The translations under genes and the position numbers were made by a program. A stretch of 64,000 nt of DNA from Platanthera guangdongensis (lineage: Eukaryota > Streptophyta > Magnoliopsida > Asparagales > Orchidaceae), in contig CM077165.1 in assembly GCA_039583875.1 (NCBI GenBank), positions 66,886,757-66,950,756 of the forward strand, read 5' to 3'. Of this stretch, positions 46,354 through 56,303 are shown piece by piece. How positions within the stretch are numbered: the stretch's first letter is position 1; every line of letters starts with the position of its first letter. The notes beneath the pieces are model-generated. The model was not told where the DNA came from. It worked only from the letters and a program-made list of their open reading frames with translations, and did no database searches.

Positions 46354-46368
46354 CAAATAAGGGGAGAT
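46354..46368 (+). other. Polypurine tract of element C
   Basis: CAAATAAGGGGAGAT, directly before the 3' LTR start TGTTGGGTA. Confidence 0.85.
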
Positions 46369-48451
46369 TGTTGGGTACATTGGAATGAATGTACCTGATT
46401 TGAAGAAGCCTCACCTTACTCAATGATATACATCAAAATGTATTTGATGTGTTTTGAGTTTAGTTATGCAGGTCAAGTATTTGCAGGGAAAGATGAAAAG
46501 TTTCTAAGTCCATGTGTCGACACCCAGAAGAAAAGTGTCGACACTTAAGAAGACTTGTGTCGACACCCAGACAAGTAGTGTCGACACTTGGAGTAATTGT
46601 GTCGACACCAGGGATGCAGAGTCGACAACAAATAGAAAGTGTCGACACATGAAGGCTGTGTCGACACTCAATGAAGAAATGTCCAGTGAAGAAGTGTCGA
46701 CACTTAGAAGCAGTGTTAACACCCAGAGGAACTGTGTCTACATCAAAAAGTATCGACACTTGGAGGCTGTGTCGACACTCAGCAAATTTCAACAGAGTCT
46801 AAGTATAAGTGTCAACATAATGAAGTATGTGTCGACACACAGCAGAAGACTCAACACTTGAAGAAAGTGTCGACACAATGAAGAATGTGTCAACACACAG
46901 CAGAAGACTCAGTACATGAAGAAAGTGTCGACACTAGGAGGCTGTGTCGACACTTAGCAAAGTTCAACAAAATTCTAAGTACAAGTGTCGACACAAAGGA
47001 GATGTGTCGACACTCAGCAAAAGTCTCAACATAAGAAGAATGTGTCGACATTAGGAGAAGTGTCGACACTCAGAAAGTATCAACACAGAAGGCAGGTGTC
47101 GACACTAAGAATATGTGTCGACACTCAGCAAGTTCAACATAAGAAGATGTGTCGACATAAAGGAGTTGTGTCGACACTTACAAGAATTCAAATAAGTACT
47201 GAAGAACAAGAAGTTGTGTCGACACATAATATTCAGTGTCAACACATGATGCAGAAGCTGTGTCGAGAAGTAAAATCTACAACACAAGGAGTTGTGTCGA
47301 CACCTTGAAGGCAAGTGTCGACACTTAGTCTACTTGTGTCGACACTTAGTCTATAAGTGTCGACACTTAAAGACAGACTGTCTCGACACTTTCAGACAGT
47401 TACAGATATTTCAAGAAGTGACTGGATGACATGACAGCTGTCATTCCAGCCGGTCTACTGCAACTGTCAGAGTTGTCAGAAAGCTGTTAGGAACCGGATC
47501 AGCCGGTCACCATGAAGAAGGCCTATATAAAGGCTTATACTGTCAATAGAAACAGAGGATCAAGAGATTGATAAAGAGAAGGAGATCTAGCTATTCATTG
47601 AAGAATCATTTTCAAGTGAAGATCTAAGTAGTTGGAGAGAGAGCTCCTTCCAAGAAGACAGCCGTTGGAACCAGGCTGTTAAGAATGGTTCAGACCTAGT
47701 TCTGAATCTTAAGTTGCAGTGATTGAAGATCAGCTGCAGAGAATCAATCCTATTGTGTTCTACATTCAAGAAGCTTGGAAGAAAGCCAAGTGAGGTTGAT
47801 CTCAGCAGAGTTCTTTCAAGAACTCATTAAGAACCTATCAACTCTTCTCTCTTTTTCTGAGTTGTAGGTTTATACTTTGTATTCTAAATTTCTTGTAGGA
47901 TCCTTAGGGATCTGAGTTGTAATCCTGCAATTATAAAGGCTGAGTGGTAGGGACTGTGTGCCTGAGTGTAGGAGATCCATATCTCTGAGTGTAGGCCTTG
48001 TGCTGAGTGTAGGCCTTGTGGCTGAGTGTAGGCCTTGTGGCTGAGTGTAGGCCTTGTGGCTGAGTGTAGGCCTTGTGTCTGAGTGTAGGCCTTGTGGCTG
48101 AGTGTAGGTCTTTGGAGAAGACTGAGTTGTAGGGCCTTGGGCCTGAGCTGTAGGAACCATTTGGGGTTCTGAGTGTAAGATCTGAGGATCTGAGGTATAG
48201 TGGAGGAGTTTGGTTGAATCTAGTACACTACTAGATAGGCGAAGGGGGAAAGTGGATGTACCCAAACCTTGGGGAACCACTATAAATCTGTGTGTTCACT
48301 GTGTGCATGTTTTATTCTGTGATTGCTGATTGATTGCTGTGAAGAAGTAGTTATAACTCTGTGATATAATCTGCAATCTGCCTATTAAGTTTAAAAAGAC
48401 TTAGTCACCTATTCACCCCTCCCTCTAGGTGATTAGGTACAATTTCTTTCA
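46369..48451 (+). repeat. Element C 3' LTR
   Basis: Nearly identical to 35368-37451. The word array is at 46514-47390, TATA box at 47524-47531, 19-bp repeats at 47987-48115 and hairpin at 48405-48432. At 46578 this copy has GTGTCGACAC where the 5' LTR has GTGTTGAAAC (35577). Confidence 0.96.
46514..47390. repeat. GTGTCGACAC palindrome array in element C 3' LTR
   Basis: Same layout as in the 5' LTR, with about two dozen intact copies. Differences between the two arrays are mostly CG to CA or TG inside the palindrome. Confidence 0.95.
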
Positions 48452-51400
48452 CAACGTGGTTAAGTTGACCAAAGTCAACTCTAGCCCTAAATGGGTCAAA
48501 CAGAACTATATTGGGTCAATTGACCATCCCTTAGCCAGGTGGACCCCATTTATACCCCCTAACCCTAAGGTGAGGTCCATAGGTCACCAAGGCTTCATTG
48601 GGGTCAGCCCTAGTGGCTAAATTGACCAAGTCAACCCTAACCTTAATTTGGGCAAAGTACCCTTCCAAAGGGCAGGTGGTCTCCAAAGTGCCAAGTCAAC
48701 CCTACCCATCCCTACCTAGACCCTGGGGGAGCCCAATAGGTCACCCAAGACCCAATGATGGTAACAAAAAAGGTCAATTTTACCTAGGTCAACCCTAGTC
48801 AAGATTAAGTCAAACCTAGCTCAAATGGGCTAACCAAGCTCAAGCCCTCCTTCCTTATTGGGCTAGCCTTAATATCATGAAATTATGAATGAGTAGGCTG
48901 CAAATAGCTCTTTTGATTGACCAAGTCAACTTGGTGACTAGGAGAGAGGTTGAGCTCCATTTCTATATTAATGAAGGAGAGAGAAATGATGAAAGAGGGG
49001 GGAAGGAAGGGGCTCAGCCAAGGGGAGGCCAAAGGCCACCCTTAATGGTTGAATTCAACTCCCCCAGTGAAGGGGAGAAGTTTCCAGCCATTTCCATGGC
49101 CACCAAGGGTATGGTTCAGCTCCCTCCACCATGGCCGAGCCTAACCATTAATGACCTTAATGGTCATTGATGATCCAGCCCCTCCTCTCCCCATCCGAGG
49201 CTTTAAACACCATCAGTGGGTCGAGAGAAGGCTTTCCCAATCCTTACCCCAAGTAATCAAGCCCCCCCACTGTGAAGTTGCAGAAACCGAGCGGCACCAC
49301 CTTCAAAAATGGCTTTCCGGCGATCTTCTCGACTTCAGGCCGCCGGCAAGGTCATCCTCCTCTCCTTGTCTCATGGATAGATCATAGCAACGTTTAGGTT
49401 CAAGGTTCGGGTTCAATTGAGCCCGAACCAATTCCAGTTTTTCATGGTTTCGGGCCGAAAAATTTCTTGGTAGAACTGCCAGAATCCGCCTCTCCGGCGG
49501 CTGTGCCGCCGCCTGGCGACAACCACCACCTGAACATAGGTGGTGGTGGCGGTGGCCTGCCGGGGAAGTGGCCGGATCGCCGGCGGAAGCGTTTGGAAGG
49601 AGCACCAGGCTAGATGAATCTAGGCCGTCGGCTGGAGCTTGAAGATGACGGGATACCGTCCAGTGGTGCGCCAAGATTCGTGCAGGGGAGATATTAAACA
49701 ATAGGAAATAATTTCTGTTATTTAAATTATGTCACACATTTAGTATTTAATGTTTTTAGTTTTTTTAAAAATACTTATAGGCTATTTCATAGAATGGGGT
49801 CAACATGAAAATTGTAGGCTGGAGAGTCTAGCGTACAAAAAAATTTATTTGAACCAATTTGGGTTCCTGGATTGACCAGGGCTTGCATTTTAGTGGTGCC
49901 TATACCTAGGGCTATCCTGAGATTAAAAAGGGTGCCCACTCTTCATCCCTTGTCCAAATGACTTGAAATTTGGGCAGGGGGCCATCCTTAGCTATACCTA
50001 GGGCCTGCCCAAAATGGGAATTTTTGGAGATACTTTGGCTATAGTTTTAGTTTTTATTTAATAACACTAGGGTAATTTAATTTGGTGGTCTGATTACCTC
50101 CAAACCCTCCCAAATTTTGGTGAGTGGTCCCTGCCCCATGATATGTCTTTGTATAAATTTTCACCTCATTTGGATATGTTTTGGATAGGGAATGAACTAA
50201 CCCTAATTTATACCTTAATGAGGGGTTCTTAAGTGAAAAGTGCACCGTGAGGTTGAGAGGTCAAATCACCTCAACAGAGGCTGAGATTTTGACCACTGAC
50301 TTGAAATGACCTTTAACACCCTCAAAGCGATTATGGAGTGGTCTAGGGTAGTTTTGCCCTAGGATCCAAACTCAAACCCTAAGCAGGGGATTTTGAGTGT
50401 TATGAATGGCATGGGGTCAAATACCCTTGTGTGATCTTGCAGCTTGGTAGAAATGGTGCTGGGGTATCCAAAGCCCTCTGGTATGAAATCTAGGGTATTT
50501 GGAGATGGAAGAACCTCTCAAATCCCTAACCCTAGTTTAGGGCATATCCACGTTTTGTGTAGAATAAGCCACCAAAACTTACTAAAAAGGTGTGAAACTT
50601 AGGTAGCATGGATTTTAAGTTTGTTAGGACCTCTGGTGAATTTATTGGAATTTTAGGAGTAATATTACTAGCACCCCCTTTGTTATACATGATGTGGCCC
50701 TAAATGATATTTTATTTTTTATGATGACACTATTCATTCTAGATTCCTGAAACTTGGGCAGGAGATGTTTTAAGTTAAAATAGTTGTTCCTGAATTTTGT
50801 TATAAATTTTAGTTGAAAACCTTTTGTATTTCCTTCACAAGTTTTAAAAGGGCAATTATGGTCAATAAATTATTTGGAGCTATTTACTTGTTGCAAAATT
50901 GTGAAAATGGGCCTCTGATAATTTTTAGGTCAATATCCACTTGGATAAATTAATTCATGATTTTTAGATGATTATTTGCAATATATACTTTACAAACCTA
51001 TAATTTTGGGGATTTGATGTTTATTTTATTCAGAGCTTATTTCCTACTGGAAAATTGGGAGACACTGGATTTTAAGTTGAATAGTCATTTTGCATTTATC
51101 ATAAATTTTGTAGAGCATTTTCTTGAATTAAATGGGTACTTCATGTTCAAACTTGGATTTTTGGTTTACTTGAATAAATAAATAAATTATCTAATAATTT
51201 AGGAAAATTATGAATTTCTGGGTTTAGGCTAAAAATGTCATTATAGCCCTCCAATAATTATTATATGGGTAATGGGTGATTATTTTGTGTACCTCACTTT
51301 ATACACTTCATATAGCTTAGGTTGGTCTGCATTTAGTAAAATCGCAGAAATTGTGTCGGAGTAAGAATTTGGGGCACACGAGCTGGGGTTAGATGTTTGC

Positions 51401-52300
51401 TGATTTGGATGAATGAAAAAGAGTTCGTCATTGGAGGTTGGGATGAGTAATGGATTGGAATGGCTAGTGTCCGGTGGTGCTCGGGATCGGCGAAAGATCG
51501 TCCTTCCCGTAGGGAGGAAGTGTCTAATGCACTAGGGTTAGATCCAGTAAATTAATTAAGGGATTGGGAAATCTGATAGAAACCAATAATAGTAAGTGCC
51601 TTGCGAAAGGGAGCTTTGTGTGTAATCCTATCGTAGTTCCGAGTGCCTTCGAGAGCCCTTCATGGGGTATACATTGGGCAGTCCTGGGCTAACCTAAATA
51701 GTAAGTAAAAACTGAAATGCAAGAGTAAGTAGAAGTAATCTAGGGTTTCACTCACACTCCCCGGAGTTATGGAAGTTAGGTTAGGTCACTCGGGCAGTAG
51801 GCTCGGTGGGTTTGGAGATGGGTAAGTTGGCCCGATGAGCTTTGGCTCGGCTGTAGGTGGTGCCGGACGGGTTGGTCTGGCGAGCTTTGTCTCGGTGGTT
51901 CACATCAAGGATGCATGTGCATAAATTAAAGGTGGTGGGTCTTCGGTATTGGAGAGTCGATGCACCGACGCCGTTACTTTGACTCGGCAAGTGTGGTTTA
52001 GAACTTGGCCAAGTAAAGTCCGTTGCGCCAGCCGACAAGAGTACGCAGGAGCTCTGCTTAGTGCACCAACGTTGAGGTGTACGATAGGTCTGACTGGTAG
52101 TGCAATTACAGGTTTAGAGGTGGGCGAGGCCCAACCCACCGCTTCCGTTTGCCACTACGGAGGTATCCTGTGAGGTTCGGCTCCAAAAAGGGGGAACTAA
52201 AGGTCTGTGTGTACAGAGTCGAGTGGGTGTGTTGCACTTGCATGTTCACAGCATGACATATTTGTATTTCATAGCAAAACCATTGCATTCAACCCTGACA

Positions 52301-52340
52301 CCTATTGTATAAAGTGGTATGGGACGCTTTATACAATAGG
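52301..52340. other. Perfect 14-bp hairpin in block H
   Basis: CCTATTGTATAAAG (52301-52314) and CTTTATACAATAGG (52327-52340), perfect complements around TGGTATGGGACG. It is the first of two related hairpins. Confidence 0.85.
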
Positions 52341-52442
52341 CCTTGCAAAACAATAACTTGGTTTATAACATCGTGCGAGCGTGCTTATAAGTTAAGTTTT
52401 ATTTCAGAAATCTTATATGCATGCTTAACAGAAAACCGACAC

Positions 52443-52482
52443 CCTATCGTATAAACAGGTATAGGACTCTTTATCCGATAGG
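52443..52482. other. Second related hairpin in block H
   Basis: CCTATCGTATAAA (52443-52455) and TTTATCCGATAGG (52470-52482), one mismatch, around CAGGTATAGGACTC. Flanks (CGACAC before, CCCTGCAAAA after) match the first hairpin's, so the two are a ~142-bp tandem duplication. Confidence 0.8.
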
Positions 52483-53163
52483 AGCCCTGCAAAAGACCCC
52501 TCGGCTTATGTGTTCTCGCATAAGTTAAGGTTATTTTTTTTACTTAATTTCCCTTGCTTTTATCACTACCTCATATACTATTGGACTGCTAGTTTAGTTC
52601 CGCCGCCATCTGATCATTTGCTATTCTCCACCTTCATATCCTCTCCTTTACTCCTCCCCGCTCAGTGCCTAGGTGCCATGGGGGAAGGGCCGGGGGATGA
52701 TAGAACCTAGTCTTTTAGACTAACGGTTTTCAAACCACATCATTTTAGGGAATCGTGGAGCCCAGCATGGAGGAGCAGCCCTGGACGTCGACGAGCTTGG
52801 AGATGGGGCAGTCTAGTACCGGTGTTCAGACGGCAGGGACTGTGAGTCCTGGCCCCTACTATTTATATTAGTTATGCTTCCGCGATGAGAGATTTGTATT
52901 GAGGACATTGATGTACTGGGCATGATCCCAAGATTCTTAGTATTTTTGTTATATCTGTGGACACTCCCTTCGTGGAGATTATATTTACTATATATGTAAT
53001 TTTCTTTGGACTTGTCTTTTTAATTATTTGCTACAGTTGTGATCGATTTGGCCGGCAGGATCGGCATTTTGTAGTGATGACCTTTCCGGACGTGGGGGTG
53101 TCACCGCAAAATGGCGGTTCTGGGCCTAAGACCTCGTGGTTTAAGAAAAAAATGGGTCTTATA

Positions 53164-54857
53164 GTGGGCGTGTCGGGACTGACACAAGCGCGTCAGGTTG
53201 AGACACGAGCGTGTCTTGGCCTATGTCCTCTTCTGTGCTCGACGATCGTGTCTGGATCGAGGCACACGGCCTGGGACACGGCCGTGTGCGAGGCCGTGTT
53301 CGGCCTATGTTTGAGGATTTTTGGGCGAATTTGAGCCGTTCGTTTTCTTTAATTAAGATCTGACGGTCCAGATGTGTTCCTCCTCTGTTAAGGTCGGGAA
53401 TGGAGGTTGTATTCCTCATTTGCTCTTTAACATTCTCTTTCTAAGAAGTTTGAGAGAGGAGAGATCAAGGAGGAAGAAAGGGGAGGTTTTCGGCCGCCGA
53501 CGGAGGAGCAGAGCAGCGAATAGAGAACCGAGAGCTGATCTGCGGAGGAAATTCCATTTCGAAGCCTTCTATCCGTATAGATTTTCATGGCGCAAAAGCG
53601 TACTACAAGGGTAATGATTCTCTACTTGAGCATGTGAAGCTCTCCTTCTTTTGCATAAGGAAACCTGCTCCCGCGAGGGTGCGGTGTTCCTTGGGGTTGA
53701 CGGGAATTGTCCCCCTTGTGTTACATATAGAGTCCGGAATCGAAGTACGAACATAAGCAATGTGTCTGAAGCCTACCCGGATGTGTTGGTATGGATCGGT
53801 GATGTTGCATTTTGTATGGTTTGCCGGAGAATACTCCGTGCTTTTTGTTTTCGGGTTTCTACGCGGTAGATTGCAGCAGGGATCCTTGGGGATTAACTCC
53901 AAGGTGCACCCGAAAAACTGAGCGGAAACGTAATTCTGCTAACTTGGCATCCTGGGAACTGGCCATGTACATAACTGGGTTATGTGTTCTTTGGATTGTT
54001 GCAGGATTCAAGAGAAGCTTGGCTCGTGCGTACGTCTTAAGGTGACTACGTGGTGTGAGCAACGAGCAAGTGGAATCGTACCCGGGCTATGTAGTTCGGT
54101 GCGAGAGACCCATAGAAGGACTGGCCATTGGCATAGTCAGGAGCCTTAGACGGTGGTCAGAAAGGCTAATAATGCTCACGATGTTTCCATCCTAGGAATG
54201 GTGGTGAAGCCACAGAATTGACCGGATTCACCGATAATGTGCCCTGAGAGCACAGGGTGTTTGACCGTGCGAGCCTACATCTGTGGCAATGTATGTTTGT
54301 ACTTTATTGTTTAGCTGGGCTAATGAAATGCAGGGAAGGAGCACTGTCATCCCGATTAAGGGACGGGGTCGTTATAATTTGGTCAGATTTGGCTGACCGT
54401 TACTTTGTTTGCCACCGCGCGGTGGAATATTGCTTGCAGGTGCTGCAGAGCCAAGTACCAAATAGCGGGCTGAAGCCCAAGTTGCCGAGCTGGCCCTCGA
54501 AGGTCAAAGCGAATTGTTGTTTTTTACTTTGTCATGTGTGGCCGGCCTGCGAGCCGATGTATGTAAGACACTATTTTGTTAAGTGAACTCTTGTAAGGCC
54601 TTAAAGACAAGTACTTTTAGTGTATTCGTTGTTTCATTCATGTGGTAGTTTGTGGACATTCATGTTAGTTGTTTATTCAATTATGGGTTCTTTCCAACTG
54701 TTTAAAAGCTTCCGCTAGAATGCTCTGATTAGGGCGAGTAGTCGTAGTTGGAATGTTTTGATATTCTTAAGTAACCTTTCCGACTGTCCGTGGTATATGA
54801 CGTCGGGTTCCTGCTGGACCTTCTGTTATATGGCATACGACGGGTGGGGGTGTTACA
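53164..54857 (+). repeat. Element G 5' LTR, second segment
   Basis: Resumes with GGGCGTGTCGGGACTGACAC and runs to GGGGGTGTTACA at 54857. It aligns with 61600-63304 along most of its length. CACGGGCGTG-like words occupy 53164-53310. The remainder is an LTR leader with no credible ORF. Confidence 0.88.
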
Positions 54858-54860
54858 ATT

Positions 54861-54870
54861 TGGTATCAGA
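54861..54870 (+). other. Primer binding site of element G
   Basis: TGGTATCAGA, 3 nt after the LTR end TGTTACA. Initiator tRNA-Met type. Confidence 0.85.
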
Positions 54871-55081
54871 CTTCTGGTTTTAGTCAACTTAAATGAATTC
54901 GTGGACGAATTCTTTTTAAGGGGTGGTGAGCACATGTGTGCGTCATCGTTATAACACCTAAAAGAACCCATGAATGTTCACTTAGGAATGAAAAATACAC
55001 TTGTTTTGAGAAATCTGAGTGTTCTAATGATTGTTTTTAACAATCTGTTTGTCATCTAATCAAGAGTCTTTGCTATTATAG

Positions 55082-56225
55082 ATGGCTAGGAGCGGTGCTA
55101 GGCAATCTGAACGCCCGCAATCGGCGAAAAGTAGTGCACCGATGGATGTGCCTACAACACCTCCTTTAGCAGAAACCATCAGATTGGTTGCTGAAGCAGT
55201 CTTTGCTATGATAAATGCCCAACCTGCAGGGAAAATGCACCATGCACCACCTGTAAATGTGCAAGAACCGATTATGGCGGTAGAGTCAGGAGTGGTAGAG
55301 CGTGCGACAGTTGATCAGGTAGCACCAAGGAAAGCTACGGAGAAGGAGCTCAAGCATGTAATGAGCTTTAATCTTTCGAGGTTCGACGGGATTGGAACGC
55401 CAAATCAATTTGAGGATTGGCTCTCTACGATAAAGAGGGTCTTGACGGCCACAAAAACTATTGAGTTGCAGAAGACCACCATAACGACCTTCCATTTGGA
55501 TGGTAAGGCGAGACTGTTGTGGGATGAGTTGGAGGTTCACCTCTTAGTTGGAAGACAACTTGCGGATGTGCCTATGGAGGAATTCTCAAGGTTGTTCTTA
55601 GTCAGATATCTACCCTCTGCTCAGAAGCTTGAGATGGAGAATCAATACCTTGGTTTGACTCAGGGAGGCAGAAGCATGGACGTGTATCTCCACGAGTTTA
55701 CGCGGTTGGGTCCTTATGCTGATGCTATGTTTACTGAAGAGGAGCGGAAGACCAATTGATTTTATGAGGGTCTACATGGCGACCTACAGTTACTCCTTGC
55801 CGGGCCTAAGGCACAGGGCTTCCTAGCCTTGGTTAATTCGGCCCGGTCATTGGAAAAGGTCGTGAAGAAAGTGCAAGAGAAGAAGGACTCAGGGGAAAAG
55901 AGGTCAGAGTTCAAAGTGCCCAATTCAAAGTCGGGTTTCTGCAAATGGAACAAGAAGCCGAAGACTTTGAGCTCAGCCCCTTCGTCTAGTGTGGCAGGGG
56001 CAACCACAAGTCGAGTCCCAGGATCGTGCTATAACTGTGGAAAGCTGGGGAATTTTACTCGTGAGTGTTGGAGCGGACGTGCAAAGTCCGAGAGGAAGCC
56101 TGTAGCAACCTATGAAGAGAAAGGGAAGGCGGTGGAGTCAACCGCATCCCACCATGCTCCAGTCGAGCCTAGATTTTATAATATTGGTCTGCAAGAGGCC
56201 ATAAAATAAGCTGACGTGGTGACAG
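55082..56225 (+). pseudogene. gag: Element G gag (Ty3/gypsy), broken
   Basis: ATG at 55082 (MARSGARQSERPQSAK). The retrotransposon gag region includes FDGIGTPNQFEDWLS and FSRLFLVRYLP. TGA at 55757-55759 interrupts after EEERKTN and the same frame continues. The zinc knuckle CYNCGKLGNFTREC (56029-56070) has Asn in place of the zinc-binding His. TAA at about 56207-56209 precedes DVVTG, where an AT-rich intron-like insert begins. Confidence 0.87.
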
Positions 56226-56303
56226 GTATGAGTTAAATTATAGCAGTTTAACTTTATGTAGTTGTTACCTTTTTATATGTTTGCTTATATTTTTTGGTGC
56301 TAG
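56226..56303 (+). other. Intron-like 78-bp insert between gag and protease of element G
   Basis: GTATGAGTT...GGTGCTAG, very AT-rich, with a TTTAAC-type branch candidate and a T-rich 3' end. Removing it joins DVVTG in frame to FVLIFDCPAKSLFDTGASHS, a natural Del-type continuation. Confidence 0.6.

Larger units (their letters stand above)
35368..48451 (+). mobile_element. Element C: complete SIRE-like Ty1/copia retrotransposon
   Basis: Full length, 13,084 bp, plus strand, target duplication CAACG (35363-35367 and 48452-48456). LTRs are 35368-37451 (2084 bp) and 46369-48451 (2083 bp), with few differences. The order is LTR, PBS, gag, pol, GTGTCGACAC array with TATA box, extra ORF, polypurine tract, LTR. 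It is inserted in block H. Confidence 0.97.
48457..53163 (+). mobile_element. Block H, second part: large LTR-like non-coding sequence
   Basis: About 4.7 kb that with 34960-35367 makes a ~5.1-kb block. 48457-48850 continues the CAAGTCAACCCTA phrases. 48930-49700 is GC-rich with GGCCACC and GGCCG runs. 49700-51300 is AT-rich. 51350-52260 shows a GT/CG-rich stretch. 52300-52490 has twin hairpins. Near 53095 GGGGGTGTCA resembles a Del-type LTR end (GGGGGTGTTACA). No gag or pol motif is visible, so a solo LTR is the simplest reading. The last ~60 bp (53104-53163) are unexplained. Flanks ACGGG (34955-34959) and GTGGG (53164-53168) are at best a decayed duplication. Confidence 0.5.

Noticed and set aside
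48889..49701. Short frames in block H (93 and 132 codons)
   Set aside because: No recognisable domain; compositionally GC-rich LTR-like sequence on both strands.
34960..53163. Block H as a Helitron or DNA transposon
   Set aside because: No CTRR end with a hairpin, no terminal inverted repeats beyond the LTR-like TGTAACATCCC start, and no transposase or helicase motif.
53372..53614. Small frames repeated at 53372-53614 and 61800-62051
   Set aside because: They are the two LTR copies of element G; substitutions and frame are not constrained, so non-coding leader is more likely.
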